DNA of 64,000 bases, from NCBI GenBank assembly GCA_021234155.1, contig JAJEKV010000183.1, positions 1 through 64,000 of the forward strand. The letters run 5' to 3'. A program made the translations under genes and the position numbers. The notes below the pieces were generated by a model. It made no database searches and was not told where the DNA came from. It worked only from the letters and a program-made list of their open reading frames with translations. Origin of the DNA: Isoetes taiwanensis (Eukaryota; Streptophyta; Lycopodiopsida; Isoetales; Isoetaceae). Each line of letters starts with the position of its first letter. Position 1 is the first letter of the stretch. Below are positions 12,692 to 21,890 of this stretch, piece after piece.

Positions 12692-13366
12692 TCAACTACA
12701 AATTCAATAAGTCAAGTGATTGCAATTGTACTTACTCTAACAAAGCGAATAACACCGGCATTGCTCCATTTGAATTTGGCTTGAAGGTTTAATATCAATA
12801 AAGATGTCGCCAATCTAGATATGCTTGCACCGGATATAATGCTTTATGCTCCTCCAATAAAACGGATCTTCATGACCATCGTTAGGAGTATTTATATCGC
12901 CATCTAGGTCATTGTTTAAGATTGGGCCAAATGCATCTAACATCGGCTATGGGTTCCTCAACTTCCATGAAGTCGCCCACAGGGGCATTTGTCGCCATCT
13001 TCATCATCGACATTCCCGTTCATCTTCATCATTGTACTCTTCATTAAGCAGCCCATGTTTGTACCATAATCGCTCAATGTATTCTAATTTCGCTATCCGC
13101 AATGACTTTTGATATCGCCAATTCAAGACGCTTTGATGTGGTCTCATATCCACTTGCCTACCCCAAGACGCCGATTAAACTAAATATATAATGTGATTGA
13201 TACATGCATTGAGAGCCCGTGTTTGTTAAATTTTAAGCATTTAATAACGAATCTAAATATAAAATTTTATGTCATAATCAAAGCATATATTGAAGATATA
13301 ATACACATTTATCTTCAATATGTGCAATCTCATTCCAAGAGAAGAAGAATTCAAGAATTCAAAAAA

Positions 13367-13408
13367 AGAAGAAGAAGAAGAAGAAGAAGAAGAAGAAGAA
13401 GAAGAAGG
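13367..13408. repeat. (AAG)n microsatellite
   Basis: About 14 uninterrupted GAA/AAG trinucleotides follow a short A run. It lies between the TNP2 start and the SET-like fragment. Confidence 0.97.
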
Positions 13409-13469
13409 GTGCATTCGACTAAAAATTATATGAGTAATTTGAGTACATCATCAAAGGACCTCCGTATTG

Positions 13470-13980
13470 GTCTACCGTATTCATATTCAATGAACAATTC
13501 ATCACCAATATATAAAGTTTTTATAGCATAAACCATGATATATCTCCCCACAATTTTACGCCTAAAAAATCTTCTTGGTCTTTGTTTGCCTCGACAAATT
13601 CACAATTGGTAGCTTCAGGATTCTCGATAGAGCTATTAATAAAAGTAGCAAGGTTTCCATGCAACCGAGGACCCACCATCAATATATGTGAAGCTTGCGT
13701 GTAGTCACCGGGCTTGGATATTGTTCGCATTTGAATTTAGGCCATAGATGAGCATGCGCCATCGATGTTTACTCAATTTATGCCAAGTGTCCGAAGTTAT
13801 ATTCAGACCTACATATGGCATTAAAGGAACAAATGTACCATCTTTTGACTTTTGTATTCGGCTATAATATATAATCCCGTGCCAAAGACCGGGGACCCGA
13901 CTATTTTTAATCATGTAACCGCCTACCCCAATATGTAAATTGCTCCCCATAAATAATTGGCTTGCCTCTAGGCCATGCAT
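13470..13980 (-). pseudogene. SET-domain-like fragment inside the CACTA element
   Basis: Two overlapping minus-strand frames (13980-13705 and 13730-13521) and a short third one give, in order: a YVGLNITSDTWHKL segment; GPRLHGNLATFINSS...TNCEFVEA, which resembles the SET pseudoknot motif GN.A.FINHS..PNCEF; then LGVKLWGDI and IGDELFIEYEYGRP, which resembles the closing SET strand (I..GEE...DYG). SET domains transfer methyl groups to lysines, classically on histones. Here the central HSC is replaced by SSI, and two frame changes and a stop break the domain, so activity is unlikely. A captured host methyltransferase piece or an accessory CACTA gene are both possible. The assignment rests on motif order only. 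Confidence 0.5.
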
Positions 13981-14539
13981 TGAATTTCTTACGATCTTTA
14001 TCTGTAGAAGGGTTGGACCAAATGGACTAGTGAAGGTGGAAGATTATTTTCTTCTACATGATCTAGTACATTCCAATTTTGATGAACATTGTCATTCCCT
14101 CCAATCTTGGCAACGGCCATTGCACGACGAAGTTCTATCAACGTAATGGGATACTCTTTGAGGAAGTTGATGACTTTCTTTTTGTAGGGTTTTCTATGAA
14201 CGCATTCATAGTATCAACATCATCTACTTCCAATGACAACATAACCCCAAAAATCTATATAACCGCTTTGAGCTCACTTCATTCTCAATTTCTTCCTAAC
14301 AAAATACAAGCAAACTAAGTTAAGACGCCGATACAAGTACATGAGAGTAGTTGATTCGAAGTTCATGAGATTCGTGTATTATACCTCGATTTGGAATACC
14401 CCACATGGCGTCAGAGCACTTGGATTTGTTTCCGCATTCACCATATTTGTCAACATGGTCGGGGACGGTCTTTTCATCCGCTTGATTTGTCCTTTGCACA
14501 TCGAACAATTGCAATATAACCGCTCACAAGTACAACCGC

Positions 14540-15050
14540 AAAAAAAAAAAGTAACATCAAGATATAAAAGTTAACTAATCATTCAAACATGTTTATGGTA
14601 CATACATGCGGCATTCATTTCATGCACACCACCAAAGCCTCTAGGAAGACTCGGTCCACCGGGTCTAATTGGACTATTTGTGGCAATTGTTGGGGTAACA
14701 TTCTTGCTAAAGTCGCCATGTAACTTTCTCAAAGCTTTTCTGCCTCACTTTACGCTCAAATTCCTTCCGACATTCGGTCCATGTTGTTTTTCTAGTAAAC
14801 AATAAAATATTAATAAAAACCATGTAATAATATAATAAATATAAATATCCATGTTTTTTTTTTTTTAGATTTTATCAAATGTTTATTCTTAAGATTCAGA
14901 TTCATACAACGTTTATGATATTTAGAAAGCATTTGATTGAAGGGTGCCTCGAACCCGATACATCTAGTCCCTCTCCATTTGAAATGGAGTGGACTCAGCA
15001 CCTTATTCACGCAACCTTTCAAATCTTTTGTAATCTATGAAGATTGAAAC
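14540..15050 (-). other. Minus-strand coding-like stretch upstream of TNP2
   Basis: Around 14780-14620 the minus strand reads a plausible peptide with VRQKSFEKLHGDF and IRPGGPSLPRGFGGVHE, then breaks. It sits upstream of the transposase start in the element's orientation. I do not recognise it. The remainder to 15300 shows no clear gene. Confidence 0.3.
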
Positions 15051-15315
15051 TTACGTTCGAGGTGCATAAACCCGATACATCTAGTCTTCTCCATTCTGGG
15101 ATGGAGCCACCCAAGACTTTGATCATGCATCCCTCAAGTTTTTAACATACTTTCAAGATTCAATCTTCTAATCTATTAGCATTTGGAGGTGTTTAACTCT
15201 AAAACCACAAAGATTAACAAATTAGCGGGATCTTACCTTATGAAGACCCACCGGGCAAAAAATCCAAACAAACGAGTCAAAATAACAAAGGAATGGTAAA
15301 TAACCCGGGGCGGCG

Positions 15316-16632
15316 GGTTCCCGCCATATTTAACGCCGTTTATCGACGCTCGAGTGACGCCGTTAAACGACGCTGCCGACGTGTCTGGCACCCGTGCAGC
15401 ACGCCAACTTGGGGCGTCTCATATGCCACGTCAGATGATCATAACGTCGTTTAACGACGTCAAATGATCATAACGTAAAACAAAACGTAAACATACAATA
15501 CAAATAACACAAATAAATAAAAAAACTGATTGTTCCCATTCATAAAACACAAATAGATAAAAAAACTTATTGTTTCCATTCATAAAAAAAGCTTATACAT
15601 TACTTATGTCCATCCTGAGGACGTGACAGTTTGATGCAACCATTTGCATCATTATCTGCACCATTAATGTCGTTTTCTCTTTGTTTGGCTCGGTGAGCCA
15701 TTCTACCAGTCGTTCCCCGCATGGAACGCCAGATGTTAGTGCAATTAGAAGCTCCTTTTCACTCATCTTTGCCCCGATGGTGAAGGGAGGGTTCTCAGCG
15801 GGAGAAGCAGGGGGGTTGCTGGAGTTGTCTTCCCTTGGAGGAGAAGGATTACTGCTAGAAGGAACATATCAGCGAAGGTGGTCTTCAACTCCGGACCATT
15901 ATAGCAAGATAGGGAAGAACACTCAAAACATAAGAATAACAAAGAATTTATCGATGGATCCACTTATAACGTGGATGTAGGGTTAGGTTAGGGTTAGGGT
16001 TTTATTTGGCAAAAAAAAAAATTTCCCTTCGCGGTGACGCCGCTTAACGACGCCGCGGCCGACGGTTCCTCGACGCAGTGCAGCCAGCCTTTTGGCACCA
16101 AAGACCATGCCAAGACGGTGTGGTGACGCGTCTTTGACACGTTGTGTCGCCAGTTTGGCAACAGCCCATTTAATGCCAGGACACACATCGCCGCTTCGGT
16201 GACACGCCGCTCAACGATCGTCAAAGGCGGACGTGTTTTGACATCGCTAAGGGAGCCCGCCTTTTGGCACCAAGCACCATGCAAGGCACGGAGGTGACAC
16301 ATCAGCTTTGTCTAACGTCGTTCAACGACGCACACCGGGCGGCGTCTCGACATCGCCAGGCCGCCACTAAGTAATGGCCATTTCCAGACGGGGCCTTGAC
16401 GTCCAGCTCTGGTGGAGACGCCGCTCAACGACGCCGAAAGCCGACGTGTTTTGACACGCAGGCCCGCCAATTGCGGCAGCAGTACCATGACACGCAGCTA
16501 ATCCGATCGTCAGCCCCGATAGACGCCGTTGAACGACGCCGAAAACGACTGTGTTGCCGCTGAACGACGATGTCGCCGATGTTCGACGACAACCCGTCGT
16601 TCGTCCACGTCTTGACGTCGTTGAAGGACGAC
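15316..16632. repeat. GACGCC/CGACG subterminal repeat region (right end of CACTA)
   Basis: Dense short direct and inverted copies of CGACGCCG(C/T)T(C/T)AACGACG fill 15316-15470 and 16036-16632. Repeats of this kind next to CACTA termini are the usual transposase-binding region. Between the two blocks (15480-15600) a short AT-rich segment is itself duplicated, with ACAAATA(A/G)ATAAAAAAACT and CATTCATAAAA in both copies. Confidence 0.75.
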
Positions 16633-16635
16633 TAT

Positions 16636-16646
16636 CCCTTGTAGTG
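16636..16646 (-). other. CACTA right terminal motif
   Basis: The sequence ends CCCTTGTAGTG, so the element terminus reads CACTACAAGGG inward. The three bases after it are CAT. A matching CAT before a left CACTA end was not found. Confidence 0.75.
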
Positions 16647-16649
16647 CAT

Positions 16650-17845
16650 GCCGCCATATCTATGTACTGGCATTGTGTGAATGCCTAAGAGCAAGCCAGT
16701 GCTATGCAAAGCAGTCCAGGCCATGCTTTATTAGGGCCACGAAACCCCGATTCTCTCGCAAATCATCTCTTGCACTCTCAAAAGCAAATATCTGCCGAAT
16801 TACATAGTAAAGATCCGCCAAAGATCAAATCCATGTATCCACCTAGATTTCTCAATAGACTAGTTCAGATCCGACAATTTCCTGTTAAGAGCTTTTGGAT
16901 GACGGTGAGATACTCAGTTACGATCCTTCTTTTCTTTAAAAAAATCATAGCTATTAAACAAACAATATTTGTGGCTTCAAAAAGTATTTGCCAATAGCTC
17001 GGCACAATGGGCGCCCCATCTTTTTGCGTGGAGCTCTATCTTTTTGCATGGAGCTCTAGAATATCGGAGACATCCACCATAGCTGTATTAAGAGCGGGAA
17101 ATGAAAACATGCTTTTGCCTGCTTTTATCTACTATGGTTTTACATGCCCAAAACCATTAAGAAAAATTCCTAAAGGGAAAACGGTTCCCAAAGTAGCCCA
17201 ACTTAAATATTTTTGGTCTATTTGGCCCAACAAAGCCGGCCAAATATTGCAACCGCCTCCCGTCATAAAGTCATAAATTTTGAGAATTAGTGTCAAAGGA
17301 GTTTAGTAAAATATAATGAAGGGGAAACTTCACCTACGAATGAAAACCTCAATGGTTTTTTCATGCTCACGATTTATAGAAAATGTCCAATTTTACATTA
17401 GTATTCCAGTCATTACCATCCAAAAACTAATAGGGCATCATGTAGGAAATGTCAATATACACCCTAAGAATAAGTATATGTCAATAAACCTCTAAGGATC
17501 AATTTAGGAGTCCAAGATATCCCTATGGTTAAGAAAGACAAACTGCATATTGAATATATCCATGCATAAATTGATGACTAATCGGATCCAAAGGCCAATC
17601 ATCCACAAGTGGAAACTTTTAAGAAAAGCCAACCCTTAGAAAAACCATGTCAACAATTTGGTTCCTGTCATATTGCCCCAAGGAAAGCGTTTGGTCCAAA
17701 GGTTTTCTCCATCAGAGGTGCAATTCAGTTACACTCTTGTAAATATGAGTAAGAAAAGCCAACAAGCAGCATGAAAAAAAAAAAAAAAAAAACCAATCAA
17801 CAGGGAATGGATTTCAATTTTGATATGTGTCGGTGCTCAAAGGTT
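16650..17845. other. No supported gene; decayed sequence upstream of a DDE_1 remnant
   Basis: A plus-strand stretch near 17060-17150 (TIAVLRAGNENMLLPAFIYY) faintly resembles the middle of a DDE_1 transposase. It could be the disrupted upstream part of the remnant at 17846, but the frames do not connect. A 20-base motif (TCTTTTTGCRTGGAGCTCTA) is repeated at about 17020 and 17040. A run of about 18 A lies near 17775. Confidence 0.4.
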
Positions 17846-18490
17846 GCCATTCCTAGTTTGTATGTTATCAAGGGCTTAGGATGTGGCATACTAATCTTAT
17901 AGCAAGATGTGAAGGGGGAGCCGTCATGAATTTTCAGAAGAAGGCATGGATAACTGATGCCCTTTTTGAAGCCTGCTTAGATCACTTCAAAAAACATGTT
18001 CCAGGAGGTGTATCACCCGACATGGTACATTTGATGATCTTTGATGGCCATGAAAGCCATCAATTAGAAAGGCCAAAGAATTTAGCCTCCATAAGCTGAT
18101 TATGCCTCCACACGCTCACCCAAATTTCAGCCATTGGACATGGCTTGCTTTGGACCCGGCTTACAATCACATGGTTTCTACGGTTTTTTGTGAGTGCACC
18201 CCTCCGACTTTGGACCATTCAAGCATGATTTCAAGATATTAAGCGCCAAGCATATATCATAAGACAGAAACAAGGAGATGAGTAAAGAGGATCTTGCTAC
18301 TTTGGCCTCCACTGCATTCAAACGAGATGTAACAACATGCAACATAAGGGCTAGATTTGAAGGTGTATGGCCATTCAACAATTCTGCCATCGATCCCAAC
18401 CCTACTGCAAACCAATGGAAGAAAGAGAAGCATGCTGCAATTCAAAATGTAGCCCGAAACAGAAGAGATAAGGGAAGGACATGCTAAAGT
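17846..18490 (+). pseudogene. pogo-type DDE_1 superfamily transposase, C-terminal half, decayed
   Basis: Plus-strand pieces follow the plant DDE_1 order. First comes a YVIKGLRMWHTNLIARC-like entry, then KKAWITDALFEACLDHF and KKHVPGGVSPDMVHLMIFDG with HESH, which carries the second catalytic aspartate in DGHESH. Next is MPPHAHPNFQPLDMACFGP, matching the family LP.H.SH.LQPLDV..F.P block. Last comes a tail with DLATLASTAFKRDV and RARFEGVWPFNNSAI, matching the Fr.tGI.Pfn end. Frame changes near 18060-18100 and 18180-18260 break it. Such proteins cut and join transposon ends; this copy looks dead. Confidence 0.8.
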
Positions 18491-19543
18491 AGATCCATTC
18501 TTAGTGAGCAACTTAGTTGCACATGATGGACTACACCATCTTGCAGCTGCAGCAGACGTTGCACAAGCAGAGTCTATTCCTCCTGGTGAGTTACTTCTTA
18601 CTAGCTTTCTTTTTTCTAGCATTAGATGTTATTATAGTGGGACATGGAAACTAAGTGATGGCTGTGTGGGAGGTCCTAGTCCTGCAAACCTAGAAATTTC
18701 CAGCCAACAACTAGGTTAGACATGCTGAAGTATCTTCTTAAACTTTCTTTAAGTTTTAGTGTTAGCATTGCTAGATGGTTTTTTGAATAGAGTAGCTTGA
18801 TTTCTGCCTAAAACACTGAGATATATATGTGCATCAAATACATGTTTGTTAGGTGGTTAGCTCATAAATGTCAATTAGTTAGTTACGTGTGACGTTCCCA
18901 TACCAGTCTGCATGGGTTAGAATTTGTTAATTTCAGAAGTAATGGTAGAATTTGTTAATCTCAGATTGAGATAATTAGATTTTTAGTAAGGTACTTTGAA
19001 CAGAGGACTAGCTGTGGTATTATATTATGAATGATTGCTAAGATATTAATCTATATTATGATAGATCGAAGTTAGTTACGGCCAGTCCATTGGATTCATG
19101 GTAGATGATAAGCATTGGTGTGTGTTTGGGATGTTAGCACCTATGCAGTGCCCCATGGCTTTCAGGTCATTGCTAGATTCCTGATTCATTGCATGTGCTT
19201 CCTGATTCATTGCATGTGCTTGGTCGACACTGCACCTTAGCTTAGCTAGTTGATGCTACGCAGGATCTATTTGTTGTAGATTGTTTATCGGCTTTACTGT
19301 GGTTATGAACATCTTCTGAATGTTATGTGCTAGGCAATCTGCATGGGTTGATAGAGATAGTTCACCTTGTATACGGTTAATCAGAGTTGGTTGTAAGTAA
19401 ATGAATTTAAGGCTTTATTTACACAAATATACAGTGTAGGTTGTCGTATAAAAGAAAGGTTTTGTGGTGAGGTAGAGCATATAATTATCCATGTTAATCC
19501 TGGAGCTGCTATGTTGCATGGCGCATTGTCCTTTCTGGAATAT
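18491..19543. other. AT-rich non-coding stretch
   Basis: No gene was seen. It includes a perfect 21-base tandem duplication (CCTGATTCATTGCATGTGCTT) at 19180-19221. Confidence 0.6.
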
Positions 19544-19999
19544 CTAAATCCTCATTATTATGTATATTATTGCATCTTCTAGACACTGGAACACTGCATA
19601 CAATTTTCCCAACAAACATGGGCCTTCATCACGACAAGAATTTCCTTGTTTCAAAATAAATCCTTTATACTTGTTGTTCTTTTCCACATCATATTGTTGT
19701 GGTTTGTCATTGATTTTTCTGTTCACATGAGCATGGCCTTCTCTCAGTTGCATCGATTTTTCATCTCCATCCTTTTGTACTCCTTCAAAGAAATTTAGCA
19801 ACATGTGGAAACCTGGTTCTTCTACAGGCCAAATCTTTTGTTCGACCTCCCTGTGATATGAAATAAGCTTTTGCTCTTCAACAAAACCTGTTTTGTCTGA
19901 GACGATTTTCTGTCTTGAATATCCTTTGACAGACCAAACTATTGGGCATTTGTTTTCCCTAATATAATATTCGATAGAGAACGACTCAGATATGGACAT
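19544..19999 (-). CDS. Unidentified open frame, lysine/glutamate-rich, possibly a 3' exon
   Basis: A 151-codon minus-strand frame runs from MSISESFSIEYY to DAIIYIIMRI. It has mixed charged composition with KGFILKQGNSCRDEGPCLLG near the end. The same frame is open a little upstream (ICADEFTSEGNTRESSTMS) before meeting a stop near 20080. I do not recognise the protein. It lies downstream of the coding pieces at 20191-21110 on the same strand and could belong to the same disrupted gene or non-autonomous LTR element. Confidence 0.4.
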   Translation of the reverse strand: MSISESFSIEYYIRENKCPIVWSVKGYSRQKIVSDKTGFVEEQKLISYHREVEQKIWPVEEPGFHMLLNFFEGVQKDGDEKSMQLREGHAHVNRKINDKPQQYDVEKNNKYKGFILKQGNSCRDEGPCLLGKLYAVFQCLEDAIIYIIMRI

Positions 20000-20190
20000 G
20001 GTGGAGCTTTCTCTGGTATTACCCTCTGATGTAAATTCATCTGCACATATAACTACTGCTGTTGCTTCCTTCTCGAGTAGACACTAGTCTCTAGAATACT
20101 CTCCTAAAGCATCACTTTCAAAAATTCTTGGGGCTTTAGACTATGGTCCTTCCTTTGGTTACCAATGCGGGCTCTTCCTGCAAGCGCCAG

Positions 20191-21110
20191 TCATTCTGCC
20201 TTTTGACTATCTGCATTCTGCCTTCGCACCTCGGCCCCAACTTCTTGTAAAATGTCCTTGTGACCTTTGGAAGCTAAGCTGTCTGGAAAACCATCTTCTT
20301 GAACAAAGATATCAAAACATTGTGGACTTTGAATCTGGACCTTATCTGCATTTTCTGTGGCTCCTTCAATAATGTCATCTGAGCACTGCCAGCAGCTCCC
20401 AAGAAGAGCTGCCTGGGCTTCAAGATCGTGCCCATTTTGATCTTCTTTGACAACTTGATTGTCTGTCAGATCTTCTTTGACAACTTGATTGTCTGTCAGG
20501 GCATCTTGCATGGAACTCTGTATATCTCAAGCGAGATATGGTTAATGTGGCCAAAAAATTTTGAGTTAATATGGCCAGGCCATATTACCCACTGGTTAAT
20601 GTGGCCATCCGATATCAGCCAGGTGGTTAACGTGGCCAAAGAAGTGGTTAATGTGGCCAAAAAACCAGGCTTCAAACTACGCGGCGGGGGCAAAAATTTC
20701 AATCGACTGGTTCTTTCTGCGCAGTTTGATTCGATCTAAAAACCATGCCAATCGCTTTGTCTACCCCTTTTACACTAGATTGGCAAAGAAAGGAAGAGAT
20801 TTGAGGCAAAATGGAGCCGGATCGACCAAAAAAATGCCAAAAACAGTTGGTTTTTAGGCTTCAAACTGCGATGTTCTTCATGGCTGATACAGGTGGCCGC
20901 ATTAACCACATCTTGCTTGAGATATACGGCGTTCCATCTTGCATTACGGCCCCATCAATGCAAGAAATTTCCTTCAAGGAGCCACTTTCTACAATATTGA
21001 ATTTGGCTCTAAATTGCCCTTCTGCTTTAGTAGCATCTGGAATGTCATCTACTGCAATCTGGGCAATTTGGGCTTCAAAACTGACTTTCTCTGGATCAGT
21101 TTAAGAAAAT
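20191..21110 (-). pseudogene. Unidentified acidic protein coding pieces, split by a MITE
   Basis: Reading the minus strand from about 21110, DPEKVSFEAQIAQIAVDDIP leads to a segment with SLKEISCIDGAVMQD. It is interrupted by a 424 bp MITE (20512-20935) and resumes in frame as ALTDNQVVKEDLTDNQVVKED, running on to CFDIFVQEDGFPDSLASKG and stop at 20191. Without the MITE and one copy of the 9 bp duplication the frame is continuous. The decapeptide LTDNQVVKED is a recent DNA-level tandem duplication. The protein is acidic and likely disordered. I do not recognise it. A tRNA-Met-type PBS lies just upstream, so it may be internal sequence of an LTR element rather than a host gene. Confidence 0.5.
20512..20935. 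mobile_element. Mutator-type MITE with 9 bp target duplication
   Basis: The element begins GGAACTCTGTATATCTCAAG and ends with its imperfect inverse CTTGAGATATACGGCGTTCC. The inverted repeats extend about 42 bases (20512-20553 and 20894-20935) with about six mismatches. ATCTTGCAT flanks both sides (20503-20511 and 20936-20944). A 9 bp duplication and long terminal inverted repeats are typical of Mutator-like elements. The interior has no coding capacity but carries several copies of GTTAA(T/C)(G/A)TGGCCA. Confidence 0.88.
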
Positions 21111-21115
21111 ACGCA

Positions 21116-21128
21116 GGCTCTGATACCA
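21116..21128 (-). other. Primer binding site for initiator tRNA-Met
   Basis: The minus strand reads TGGTATCAGAGCC next to the LTR-like block. This 13-base match is the standard plant retrotransposon PBS. Confidence 0.6.
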
Positions 21129-21352
21129 TCTTAAATAAATACAACAATGAAGATTATATTGATTGAGTTTATATCAGCCAAATGTGGTTTGTACATATAT
21201 AGGTAAGTACCTACAAGAGGACATGCATGTCTCTACACTAGAAGACATGTCTCCTCACATGACTAGGATTGCCACCTACTAGGCATGGTCACATGACACT
21301 TGTCATGTCATCAATCCTTGACTTATATGATCACCAATCCTATATTCTAACA
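21129..21352 (-). mobile_element. Short LTR with tRNA-Met primer site (LTR fragment)
   Basis: On the minus strand the sequence starts TGTTAGAATATAGG at 21352, a start often seen in plant copia LTRs. About 224 bases later it is followed by TGGTATCAGAGCC (21128-21116), the canonical initiator tRNA-Met binding site. The 3' end does not finish in CA and no second LTR or target duplication was found, so this may be a truncated element. Confidence 0.5.
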
Positions 21353-21490
21353 GCTTGCAGCCTTCTATGTTTAGAAACACCCTACACCTCAACTTGCCAT
21401 TATAAACAACAAAACATTAGGCAAACATGCTTAAATTTTTTATTGCTATAATAGTATCTGTGCTAAAATGCTTCCTCGTCTATCTCACTG

Positions 21491-21890
21491 TCATCCTCCG
21501 AGTGCAATGCTACAACCTTTGCTGGAACAGATTCCCTCTAGCTTGGGCGACTCTTTTCTTGATGCCATATCTTCTTGATTTCTCTTATAGAAAGCCGAAT
21601 GCAAGGGAGTGATTTGAGGCTCCTCCATGGCCTTAGTCTTTTCCTTCAAGTCCCTAGCTGCCATTACCAGTTCTTCATGGTCTGGCATGAATTCATCATC
21701 TGTGGATTTTGATCCTCCAGCCATGACCATTTCTTCACTATTTGTGCTACATTATCTATCTATGGACTTTTCATCCTCATCTCGGTCTAATTCCGCCAGA
21801 TTGTTGGTGTAGTCAAAGGAAGTGCTCTCCATCGGCTAAGAGTCAGTAGAAGGGGAGCTAGTCGCCATATCTATCATGTTTTAAGCTTCA
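21491..21890 (-). other. Unidentified acidic coding-like stretch upstream of the LTR
   Basis: The minus strand reads MESTSFDYTNNLAELDRDED and, after one stop, GGSKSTDDEFMPDHEELVMA and MEEPQITPLHSAFYKRNQED before stopping near 21491. Its acidic, disordered style resembles the pieces at 20191-21110 on the same strand. The LTR fragment lies between them. A single host gene interrupted by an LTR is one reading; unrelated pieces is the other. Confidence 0.35.

Larger units (their letters stand above)
9977..13170 (-). pseudogene. TNP2-type CACTA transposase, decayed
   Basis: Read on the minus strand, domains appear in the family order. An N-terminal Transpos_assoc-like segment (about 13170-12900) has LWYKHGLLNEEY then MLDAFGP. 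Next comes the Transposase_21 start at 12691-12401, with LGYHKIHACPNDCMVYY, CPKCGASRYN and VVRYFPLIPT. This is followed by a NLRLGLAADGVNPYG segment with YNLPPWLLMK (about 12260-12130) and DELLTLWSEGIEV near 12040. A DUF4218-like part near 11150-11040 has MLEKEFPTSFTDIQTHLLVH. Then VTEFLADLHPNAPRLW near 10860, and last a DUF4216-like part at 10408-9977. Stops and frameshifts separate the pieces, so no full product can be made. TNP2 is the catalytic transposase of CACTA elements and acts in the nucleus on the element ends. Confidence 0.85.
8641..16646 (-). mobile_element. Decayed CACTA (En/Spm-type) DNA transposon, right end preserved
   Basis: CACTA elements are cut-and-paste transposons with CACTA termini, 3 bp target duplications and subterminal repeats. 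Here the right end reads ...CCCTTGTAGTG at 16636-16646, the reverse complement of CACTACAAGGG. It is preceded by about 1.3 kb rich in GACGCCGTT/CGACG motifs. Between 9.97 and 13.2 kb the minus strand holds, in order, the TNP2 domains described separately. A short block of the same GACG motif lies at 8641-8735, but no CACTA terminus was found to its left. The left end is therefore lost, or the boundary given is internal. All coding parts are interrupted by stops and frame changes. Confidence 0.78.

Noticed and set aside
15977-16006. Telomere-like TTAGGG repeats
   Set aside because: Only three imperfect units in a CACTA subterminal context; too short and irregular for an interstitial telomere.
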